From: an uncultured Acidimicrobiia bacterium
Lineage (GTDB): Bacteria > Actinomycetota > Acidimicrobiia > IMCC26256 > CALEDW01
DNA length: 13,373 nucleotides
Direction of reading: 5' to 3'
Assembly (NCBI GenBank): GCA_937949585.1
Contig: CALEDW010000022.1
Coordinates: 1 to 13,373, forward strand
Shown in pieces: positions 7,540 through 13,373 of the stretch (within the stretch, counting starts at the first letter, position 1; every line of letters begins with the position of its first letter). The notes beneath the pieces were generated by a model. That model did no database searches. It was given only the letters and a program-made list of their open reading frames with translations, and had not been told where the DNA came from. Both the position numbers and the translations under genes were made by a program.

Positions 7540-9957
7540 GTGCGCCTGCGCCCGCGTCCGGTCCCGACCGGGGTGGACCCCGAGGTGAGCCGCCTCGCCG
7601 AGGCGCTGGCCCGGGAACCGCTCGACGAGCTGTGCGCCCGGGCGGCGGCGATCCGGGACGCCCGGTGGGGCGGGCGGATCACCTGGTCGCCGAAGGTGTT
7701 CATCCCCCTCACGATGCTGTGTCGGGACCGCTGCGGGTACTGCACGTTCGCCAAGCCGCCCGCGCACCTCGCCTCGGCGTTCCTCGAGCTCGACGCGGTG
7801 CTCGCCGTCGCCCGGTCCGGGGCTGCGGCCGGGTGCCGGGAGGCACTGTTCACCCTCGGCGAGGCGCCCGAGGACCGCTGGCCGGCCGCCGCGCGGTGGC
7901 TGGCGGACCGGGGCCACCCGTCGACCGTCGCCTACCTGGCCGAAGCGGCGGCGGCGGTCCGGTCCGAGACCGGGCTGCTGCCCCACGCCAACGCCGGTGC
8001 GCTCGACGAGGCGGACCTGGCGCACCTCCGCCGGGAGTGCGCCTCGCAGGGGATGATGATCGAGACCCTGGCGGCGCGCCTCGCCGAACCCGGCGGCCCC
8101 CACCACGGTGCGCCCGACAAGTCCCCGGCCCGGCGCCTGCGGACCCTGGAGGCCGCCGGTCGTCTGCGCATCCCCTTCACCACCGGGATCCTCGTGGGGA
8201 TCGGCGAGACGTTCGCCGAGCAGGTGGAGGCGCTGGTGGCGATCGCCGACGCCCACCGGCGCCACGGCCACGTCCAAGAGGTGATCGTCCAGAACTTCCT
8301 TCCCAAGCCGGGCACGGCCATGCACCGCCACCCGCCGGCGCCGCTGGAGGTCCACCTCCGGGCCATCGCCGCCGCCCGGATCCTGCTGCCGCCGGACGTG
8401 CACGTGCAGGCCCCGCCGAACCTCGCCGCCCCCGGTGACCTCGCCGCGCTCGTCGACGCGGGGATCGACGACTGGGGTGGCGTGTCGCCGGTGACCGCCG
8501 ACCACGTGAACCCGGAGCGGCCGTGGCCGGCCGTAGAGGTCCTGGCCGGCGTGACGGCCGCCGCCGGCAAGGTGCTCGTCCCCCGGCTCACCGTGTACCC
8601 GGAGTTCGCCGCCGACGCCGGGCGCTGGCTGGACCCGCAGGTGGCCGCCGCGGTCCGCGCCGCCGCCGACGCCGAGGGATATGCCCGTGACGACGACTGG
8701 GCCGCCGGTGGGGGCACGGCCCCGCCGGTGGTGGTGACCTGCGCCGGCCCGGCCGGCAGGTCGGGTGGGCCGGGCGCGTGGGTGCCGGTCCCGGCCCGGG
8801 CCGGGTCCCGGGTCGCCGAGGTCCTCGACGGCCTGGCCGCCGACCAGGATCCCGGCGAGGCCGAGCTGGAGGTGCTGCTCGGGGCTCGGGGTCCCGACCT
8901 GGACCACCTGGTCGCCGCCGCCGACGACCTGCGGCGGGCCACCGTCGGCGACGCGGTGACGTTCGTGCGGAACCGGAACATCAACTACACGAACGTGTGC
9001 ACCTTCCGGTGCCGGTTCTGTGCCTTCTCGAAGGGGCCGCTCTCGCTCAACCTCCGGGGGGCCCCCTACCTGCTGGACCGACACGAGATCCAGCGGCGGG
9101 TGCGCGAGGCGGTCGAGCACGGCGCCACGGAGGTCTGCCTGCAGGGCGGCATCCACCCCGACTTCGACGGCAGTACCTACCTGGACATCATCCGGGCGGT
9201 GAAGGAGGTGGCGCCCGGGATCCACGTCCACGGGTTCACGGCCCTGGAGGTCACCGAAGGGGCGCGCCGGCTGGGCGTCGAGCTGCGGGACTACCTGGTG
9301 ATGGCCCGCGACGCCGGGCTGGCGAGCCTGCCCGGCACCGCCGCCGAGATCCTCGACGACGAGGTCCGGGCCGTGATCTGTCCCGACAAGCTGGACACCG
9401 AGGCGTGGCTGGAGGCCCATCGCCTCGCGCACGAGGTCGGGTTGGCGTCCAACGTCACGATCATGTTCGGGCACGTCGAGCGGCCCGTGCACGTGGCCCG
9501 GCACCTGCTGCGCACGCGCGACCTGGCCCGGCGCACCGGCGGGTTCACGGAGTTCGTGCCGCTGCCGTTCGTGCACATGGCCACCCCGCTGTACGTACAG
9601 GGCCGCTGCCGGCGGGGCCCCACCTTCCGGGAGGTGGTCGCGCTCACGGCGACGGCGCGGCTGGCCTACCGCGGCTGCATCGACCACGTGCAGGTCTCGT
9701 GGGTGAAGGTGGGCCCGGAGGGGGCTCGCCAGCTGCTGGCGGCCGGGGCCGACGACCTCGGCGGGACGCTCATGGACGAGAACATCTCGCGGGCGGCCGG
9801 CGCCGATCACGGCCAAGAGCTCGACGACGAGGACTTCGCGGCGATCGTCGCGCCGCTGGGCCGCCCGCTCCGCCAACGCACCACCCTGTACCGGCCGGTG
9901 CGCACCACCGGCCGGCGGCTGCGGCCCCGACGGCGCCTGGAGGTCTTCGCCGGGTGA
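7540..9957 (+). CDS. fbiC: FbiC, fused 7,8-didemethyl-8-hydroxy-5-deazariboflavin (FO) synthase
   Basis: This 805-residue double radical-SAM enzyme makes FO, the chromophore precursor of coenzyme F420, from tyrosine and 5-amino-6-ribitylaminouracil. The N-terminal half is CofG-like, with the cluster motif Cys61-x3-Cys65-x2-Cys68 (CRDRCGYCTF), then MMIETLAARL and GILVGIGET. After a variable linker (about residues 375-470) the CofH-like half begins with RNRNINYTNVC and a second cluster, Cys487-x3-Cys491-x2-Cys494 (CTFRCRFC). The CofH half continues with LQGGIHPDFDG and GTAAEILDDEVR, and ends with GGTLMDENISRAAGA. The fused form is typical of actinobacteria (mycobacterial FbiC is about 856 residues), while archaea use separate CofG and CofH. 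The GTG start is supported by the leaderless -10 box six bases upstream. Its stop overlaps the next gene (GTGA, 9954-9957). Other F420 genes (fbiA, fbiB, fbiD) are not in this window. Confidence 0.97.
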   Translation: MRLRPRPVPTGVDPEVSRLAEALAREPLDELCARAAAIRDARWGGRITWSPKVFIPLTMLCRDRCGYCTFAKPPAHLASAFLELDAVLAVARSGAAAGCREALFTLGEAPEDRWPAAARWLADRGHPSTVAYLAEAAAAVRSETGLLPHANAGALDEADLAHLRRECASQGMMIETLAARLAEPGGPHHGAPDKSPARRLRTLEAAGRLRIPFTTGILVGIGETFAEQVEALVAIADAHRRHGHVQEVIVQNFLPKPGTAMHRHPPAPLEVHLRAIAAARILLPPDVHVQAPPNLAAPGDLAALVDAGIDDWGGVSPVTADHVNPERPWPAVEVLAGVTAAAGKVLVPRLTVYPEFAADAGRWLDPQVAAAVRAAADAEGYARDDDWAAGGGTAPPVVVTCAGPAGRSGGPGAWVPVPARAGSRVAEVLDGLAADQDPGEAELEVLLGARGPDLDHLVAAADDLRRATVGDAVTFVRNRNINYTNVCTFRCRFCAFSKGPLSLNLRGAPYLLDRHEIQRRVREAVEHGATEVCLQGGIHPDFDGSTYLDIIRAVKEVAPGIHVHGFTALEVTEGARRLGVELRDYLVMARDAGLASLPGTAAEILDDEVRAVICPDKLDTEAWLEAHRLAHEVGLASNVTIMFGHVERPVHVARHLLRTRDLARRTGGFTEFVPLPFVHMATPLYVQGRCRRGPTFREVVALTATARLAYRGCIDHVQVSWVKVGPEGARQLLAAGADDLGGTLMDENISRAAGADHGQELDDEDFAAIVAPLGRPLRQRTTLYRPVRTTGRRLRPRRRLEVFAG

Positions 9958-10958
9958 GGCCCACCCCGACGCTCGACGTCGTCGGAATCGGCAACGCGCT
10001 CGTCGACGTGCTGGCGCACGACGACGACGCCTTCCTCGCCGCCCACGGCATGACCAAGGGCACGATGGCCCTCGTCGACGCCGCGACCGCCGAACGGATC
10101 TACGCCGCCATGGGACCGGCGGTGGAGGCGTCGGGTGGCAGCGCCGCGAACACGATGGCCGGCGTCGCCGGCCTCGGGGGGCGGGTCGCGTTCATCGGGA
10201 GGGTCCGCGACGATCAGCTCGGCGCCCTCTACGCCCACGACCTGCGGGCGGCCGGGGTGCACTTCGAGATTCCCCCCGCCCCCGACGGGGCCCCGACCGG
10301 GCGCTGTCTGATCGTCGTCACGCCGGACGCGCAACGCACGATGAACACCTACCTCGGCGCCTCCGTGGAGCTGGACGCCGACGACGTCGACGAGGAGCTC
10401 GTGGCCGCGGCGCAGGTGACCTACCTGGAGGGGTACCTGTGGGACGCCGACGGCGCCCGGGACGCGTTCCGACGCGCGGCGCAGGTTGCGCACGCCCACG
10501 GGCGCCGGGTCGCCCTCACCCTCAGCGACCCGTTCGTCGTGGAACGGCACCGCGACACCTTCCTGGAGCTCATCGACGGCGAGGTGGACCTCCTGTTCGC
10601 CAACGAGCAGGAGATCCGCAGCCTCTACGAGGTCGAGGACTTCGACGCCGCGCTCCAGCGCGTCCGCCACCACTGCGAGGTCGCGGCGCTGACCCGCTCG
10701 GAGAAGGGATCGGTGATCGTCGCCGGCGACGAGGTCCACGTCGTCGACGCCGCGCCGGTCCCGGGCGGGCGGGTGGTCGACACCACCGGTGCAGGAGACC
10801 TCTACGCCGCCGGCTTCTTGTTCGGCTGGTGCCGTGGTGACGACCTCGGTCGTTGTGGTCGCCTCGGTGCCCTCGCCGCGGCCGAGGTGATCGGGCAGCT
10901 CGGGGCCCGTCCGGAGACTTCCTTGCGACGGCTCCTGGCACCCCCGGACGGCCGATGA
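9954..10958 (+). CDS. PfkB-family carbohydrate/nucleoside kinase, adenosine-kinase-like
   Basis: This is a 334-residue ribokinase/PfkB-fold kinase. Evidence includes the N-terminal VVGIGNALVDVLA, the substrate-site GGSAANT (residues 61-67), GRVRDDQLG, the RTMNTYLGA segment, TYLEGYLWD, and the C-terminal anion-hole motif DTTGAGD (276-282) with catalytic Asp282. From memory, the pattern closely resembles proteins labelled adenosine kinase in alphaproteobacteria, so phosphorylation of adenosine or a related nucleoside at the 5'-hydroxyl is the best guess. Sequence alone cannot exclude a sugar substrate. The start is the GTG that overlaps the fbiC stop. The stop overlaps the ATG of the following LOG gene (ATGA, 10955-10958), so the kinase and LOG protein are probably made together. 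A role in F420 synthesis is not indicated by the sequence. Confidence 0.88.
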   Translation: MRPTPTLDVVGIGNALVDVLAHDDDAFLAAHGMTKGTMALVDAATAERIYAAMGPAVEASGGSAANTMAGVAGLGGRVAFIGRVRDDQLGALYAHDLRAAGVHFEIPPAPDGAPTGRCLIVVTPDAQRTMNTYLGASVELDADDVDEELVAAAQVTYLEGYLWDADGARDAFRRAAQVAHAHGRRVALTLSDPFVVERHRDTFLELIDGEVDLLFANEQEIRSLYEVEDFDAALQRVRHHCEVAALTRSEKGSVIVAGDEVHVVDAAPVPGGRVVDTTGAGDLYAAGFLFGWCRGDDLGRCGRLGALAAAEVIGQLGARPETSLRRLLAPPDGR

Positions 10959-11995
10959 GCCGGCGGGAGCGCCGCCTCACCGGCGAGGCGGCGCTCGACG
11001 AGGCGATCACGGCACTGGTGGACCGGATCGGCCCCGCGTCCGACGGCGACCTCGTCGGCGAGATGCTCGCCAACGTGGCCCGCCTGGCCCGGGCCGGCAC
11101 CGGTCGTGGCGACCTGAAGATCGTGGCGGCGGCGCTGCGCGAGATGCGCTACGGCTTCTCGGTGTTCGCCGCCTACCGCCACGTGCGCAAGGTCGCGATC
11201 TTCGGCTCGGCCCGGACCCTCCGGGACGATCCGCTCTACGAGCAGGCGCGGCGCCTGGCCACCGCCCTCGCCGCGCACGACTGGATGGTGGTGACCGGCG
11301 CCGGGCCGGGGATCATGACCGCGGGAATCGAGGGTGCCGGGGCGGAGAACGCGTTCGGGGTGAACATCCGCCTCCCCTTCGAGGGCGTGACCCCGGCCCT
11401 GCCGCCGGGTGATCGCAAGCTCATCAACTTCCGGTACTTCTTCACCCGCAAGCTGTTCTTCGTGAAGGAGTCCGACGGGTTCGCGCTGCTGCCCGGCGGG
11501 TTCGGCACCCTCGACGAGGCGTTCGAGACGCTCACCCTCGTGCAGACCGGCAAGGCGCCCCCCGCCCCGATCGTCCTGCTCGACACGCCGGGCGGCACCT
11601 ACTGGAGAGCCTGGCTCGACTTCGTGCGGGCCGAGCTCGTCGCCCGCGGCTACATCAACCCCGAGGACCTCGACCTGGTGCTGGTGACCGACGACGTGGC
11701 CGCCGCCGTCGAGGAGCTCACCGGCTTCTACGCCAACTACCACTCGATCCGCTTCGTCGGGGACCGGCTGCTGGTGCGCGTCCGGCGGGCACCGGGCGAG
11801 ACCGAGCTGGCCGCGCTGTCGGCGGAGTTCGCGCCGGTGCTCGGCGGGGTCCCGATCGAGGTCGTGCCCCCGACACCGGCCGAGGTCGCCGACGGGGACG
11901 CCTTGGACTGCGACCGGCTGTCCCTCGCCTTCGACCGACGCTCCTGGGCGCGGCTGCGCCGGCTCATCGATCGCCTGAACGGTCGAGCGCGCTGA
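10955..11995 (+). CDS. LOG family (TIGR00730-like) nucleotide 5'-monophosphate phosphoribohydrolase
   Basis: The 346-residue protein has a central Rossmann-like LOG (formerly lysine decarboxylase-like) domain. Visible marks are FGSAR (83-87), VTGAGPGIM (Gly115 to Met121) and the active-site motif PGGFGTLDE (180-188). Characterised LOG proteins hydrolyse nucleoside 5'-monophosphates to free base plus ribose 5-phosphate; the old lysine decarboxylase label is wrong. Unlike small LOG proteins of about 190 residues, this one has roughly 75 residues before the domain and about 90 after it. The tail may be a separate alpha/beta unit containing LLVRVRRAPGETEL. The extra regions recall the longer PpnN nucleosidase only in general layout. 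The ATG overlaps the kinase stop. Its 3' end overlaps a minus-strand small gene by 32 bases. Confidence 0.88.
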   Translation: MSRRERRLTGEAALDEAITALVDRIGPASDGDLVGEMLANVARLARAGTGRGDLKIVAAALREMRYGFSVFAAYRHVRKVAIFGSARTLRDDPLYEQARRLATALAAHDWMVVTGAGPGIMTAGIEGAGAENAFGVNIRLPFEGVTPALPPGDRKLINFRYFFTRKLFFVKESDGFALLPGGFGTLDEAFETLTLVQTGKAPPAPIVLLDTPGGTYWRAWLDFVRAELVARGYINPEDLDLVLVTDDVAAAVEELTGFYANYHSIRFVGDRLLVRVRRAPGETELAALSAEFAPVLGGVPIEVVPPTPAEVADGDALDCDRLSLAFDRRSWARLRRLIDRLNGRAR

Positions 11996-12158
11996 GCGCC
12001 CGCAGCACGGCGCGCCGGGCCGAGGCGAGGCGGCGTTCGAGGTCGGCGGCGGCGGGATCGCCGTCGATCCGGGCCGCGAGCGCGTCGTACGCGAGGTCGG
12101 CGAGCTCCTCGGCGACCTCACGCAGCGCGGCGCTGATCCGTTCGATGCGCTCATCCAC
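11964..12158 (-). CDS. Small helical protein of unknown function
   Basis: A GTG at 12158 begins a 64-residue, highly charged, probably all-helical protein with no membrane segment and no cysteines; Leu, Ala, Arg, Glu and Asp dominate. The pattern DERIERISAALREVAEELAD followed by ERRLASARRAVLRALSAL suggests two amphipathic helices joined by a short loop (IDGDPAAA). I do not recognise a named family. A strong GGGAGGGG (12166-12173) sits seven bases before the start, which argues for a real gene. A TACGAT at 12294-12299 on this strand could be its -10 box, leaving a leader of about 130 bases, but that is weak. Its 3' end lies inside the end of the LOG gene, so the two run convergently with a 32-base overlap. 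Confidence 0.6.
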   Translation of the reverse strand: MDERIERISAALREVAEELADLAYDALAARIDGDPAAADLERRLASARRAVLRALSALDRSGDR

Positions 12159-12165
12159 GGCGTGA

Positions 12166-12173
12166 CCCCTCCC
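12166..12173 (-). promoter_or_regulatory. Strong Shine-Dalgarno (GGGAGGGG) of the small minus-strand gene
   Basis: This purine run on the minus strand lies seven bases upstream of the GTG at 12158. It is among the clearest ribosome binding sites in the window and supports both the strand and the start of the 64-residue gene. Confidence 0.55.
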
Positions 12174-12313
12174 GGCCGCCCGGCCGCGCCCCGCCCGGTG
12201 CGGTCACGGGGTGGCGCACGTCGAGGCGGGACCGCACCCCCTCGACGAGCGGTGCTCACGATCGGGGGTCCGGCGCCGGGGACGGATCGCGGGATCGTAC
12301 CGGGGCCCGCCGC

Positions 12314-12319
12314 TACATT
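12314..12319 (+). promoter_or_regulatory. Leaderless promoter -10 box (TACATT) of the cysteine-rich protein gene
   Basis: CTACATT is followed by seven bases (CGCCGAG) and the ATG at 12327. The local drop in GC content and the absence of a usable Shine-Dalgarno sequence fit a leaderless start. It decides between this ATG and upstream in-frame GTG codons. No -35 box is clear. The rest of the 168-base gap (12159-12326) shows nothing else that I can assign with confidence. Confidence 0.65.
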
Positions 12320-12326
12320 CGCCGAG

Positions 12327-13100
12327 ATGACCGCGGTGCGCGAGTGGGCGACGTTCCCCGACCCCCGGCGTCGCCATCACGTCTGGCACGTCGACGTCAC
12401 CTTCCTCACCTCCCACTGGCGCTGCCTGTACGGGCAGGGCTGCCCCGGCATCCTCACCGAGCCGGCCCCCGAGCTCGAGCACGGGTGCTGTTCGTACGGC
12501 GCCCACGCCGCGAGCAAGCTCGACCGCCAACGGGTCACCCGCGCCGCCGCCGCCCTGGACCGCAGCGTCTGGCAGCACAAGGCGCGGGTCGACCGCAAGG
12601 GCATCTGGGTGAAGACCGGCGACGGATGGCGGACGCGCCTCGTCGACGGGGCGTGCATCTTCCTGAACCGCCCCGGGTTCCGCACCGGCGCCGGGTGCGC
12701 CCTGCACCAGCAGGCGCTCCGCACCGGCACCTCTCCCGACCGCTGGAAGCCCGAGGTGTGCTGGCAGCTCCCCCTCCGGGACGTCCAGTTCCACGACGAC
12801 GACGCCGACGACGGGGTCGTCCATCACCGGTTGACGGAGTTCGGACGCCACGGGTGGGGTGAGGGCGGCCGGGAGTTCGCGTGGTGGTGTACGGAGGCCC
12901 CGGAGGCGTTCACCGGGCACCTCCCGGTGTACCGGAGCCTGGAGACCGAGCTGCGGCGGATGCTCGGCGACGAGCTGTACGGCATCGTGGCGGCCTACCT
13001 GGACGAGCGGGTCGCCGCCTCGGCGCCGCCGGTCCCCCACCCCGCCGAGATCCCGGTGACCGTCACGCCCACCCGCCGGCGCGCGATGCGCAGCGCCTGA
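12327..13100 (+). CDS. Conserved-looking cysteine-rich protein, possible metal or Fe-S binder
   Basis: The 257-residue protein contains eight cysteines: Cys33, Cys39, Cys54, Cys55, Cys110, Cys124, Cys145 and Cys188. They lie in short motifs: WRCLYGQGCPGI, HGCCSYGAH, GACIFLNRPGF, GAGCALHQQAL, PEVCWQLPL and WWCTEAPEAF. Histidines and tryptophans cluster around them. The layout resembles the cysteine-rich YkgJ/DUF3109-type putative zinc- or iron-chelating proteins, and I recall similar unnamed proteins in other actinobacteria, but no function is established to my knowledge. There is no signal peptide or membrane segment, so it should be cytoplasmic. The C-terminal 40 residues are Pro- and Arg-rich and look disordered. 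The ATG is fixed by a leaderless -10 box seven bases upstream. The following gene starts three bases after the stop, so they probably share a transcript. Confidence 0.75.
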   Translation: MTAVREWATFPDPRRRHHVWHVDVTFLTSHWRCLYGQGCPGILTEPAPELEHGCCSYGAHAASKLDRQRVTRAAAALDRSVWQHKARVDRKGIWVKTGDGWRTRLVDGACIFLNRPGFRTGAGCALHQQALRTGTSPDRWKPEVCWQLPLRDVQFHDDDADDGVVHHRLTEFGRHGWGEGGREFAWWCTEAPEAFTGHLPVYRSLETELRRMLGDELYGIVAAYLDERVAASAPPVPHPAEIPVTVTPTRRRAMRSA

Positions 13101-13103
13101 GGG

Positions 13104-13373
13104 ATGAACCCGGTCCCCGGCCTCGTCGCCGACCTCGAGGCCGAGACGGCGGCGCTCGACGCGCTGGTCGCCGACCTGGGGCCCGACGACTGGCTCACCC
13201 CGACGCCGGCCTGGCAGTGGGACGTGCGTGACAGCGTCGCGCACCTCGCCGACACCGATGAGATCGCCGTCGACACCTGTACCGGCGGTCCTCGCTCCCT
13301 CGCCGCCTGCGTCGCCGCGGCCCGGTCCGCCGAGGACGTGACCTTCGCCGGGGTGCGCCGGGGCCGGCGCCTC
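13104..13373 (+). CDS. DinB/MDMPI-like metal-binding protein, TIGR03084-like (5' part)
   Basis: Only the first 90 codons are present; the gene runs off the right edge. The start region (LVADLEAETAALDALVADLG), then DDWLTPTPAWQWDVRDSVAHLADTDE, is typical of the four-helix DinB-like fold. That fold is shared by mycothiol-dependent maleylpyruvate isomerase N-terminal domains and TIGR03084 family proteins. His47 in the AHLADTDE motif would be one of the metal ligands. The ATG lies three bases after the stop of the cysteine-rich gene, with only GAGGG directly abutting it, so translation is probably coupled. In this family the reaction is often unknown. Mycothiol-linked or metal-dependent chemistry is the general expectation, and the missing part would be needed to see the other ligands. 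Confidence 0.7.
   Translation, partial: MNPVPGLVADLEAETAALDALVADLGPDDWLTPTPAWQWDVRDSVAHLADTDEIAVDTCTGGPRSLAACVAAARSAEDVTFAGVRRGRRL

Noticed and set aside
7450..9876. Minus-strand open frame extending the acyl-CoA dehydrogenase upstream through fbiC
   Set aside because: The family-like sequence starts only at about 7449, where a leaderless promoter also sits. The upstream part mirrors fbiC and has no recognisable domain.
8778..9953. Plus-strand N-terminal extension of the PfkB kinase in another frame within fbiC
   Set aside because: The translation is Arg/Gly/Pro-rich noise overlapping the CofH half of fbiC. The kinase begins at the GTG at 9954.
1..13373. A defence system, mobile element, CRISPR array or secondary-metabolite cassette
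   Set aside because: No transposase, integrase, repeats with spacers, nuclease/toxin pair or synthase was seen. The genes are mostly housekeeping with uniform composition.

Overview
The window is very GC-rich, with strong G/C bias at third codon positions, frequent GTG starts and stop/start overlaps of the GTGA or ATGA type. A fused CofG-CofH protein (FbiC, coenzyme F420 biosynthesis), a mycobacterial-type transaldolase and a MDMPI/TIGR03084-like protein at the right edge all point to Actinomycetota. Several genes appear to be leaderless, with a TANNNT -10 box 6-7 bases before the start codon, which fits that phylum. The class (perhaps Acidimicrobiia) is only a guess.

Layout. (1) 1-2552, plus strand: the end of lutA, then lutB and lutC, an L-lactate oxidation complex whose genes are joined by GTGA overlaps. 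(2) 2695-5774, plus strand: transketolase and transaldolase, also joined by GTGA, forming the non-oxidative pentose phosphate branch. (3) 5764-7449, minus strand: an acyl-CoA dehydrogenase family gene followed by a Mug-type DNA glycosylase gene that appears frame-broken near its 5' end; the latter collides tail to tail with transaldolase. (4) 7540-11995, plus strand: fbiC, a PfkB-family (adenosine-kinase-like) kinase and a LOG-family phosphoribohydrolase, joined by four-base overlaps. (5) 11964-12158, minus strand: a small helical protein gene whose 3' end overlaps the LOG gene. (6) 12327-13373, plus strand: a conserved-looking cysteine-rich protein of unknown function, then the 5' part of a DinB/MDMPI-like gene cut by the window end.

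The genes are mostly housekeeping or peripheral metabolism: lactate to pyruvate, sugar phosphate rearrangement, F420 precursor synthesis, nucleoside/nucleotide handling and acyl-CoA or flavin chemistry. I found no mobile element, CRISPR array, RNA gene or defence cassette. The points most worth following are the kinase/LOG pair, the cysteine-rich unknown, the frame break in mug, and the set of matching leaderless promoters. No gene-free stretch exceeds 170 bases. The longest are 2553-2694, 7450-7539 and 12159-12326, and each holds candidate promoter elements described below.
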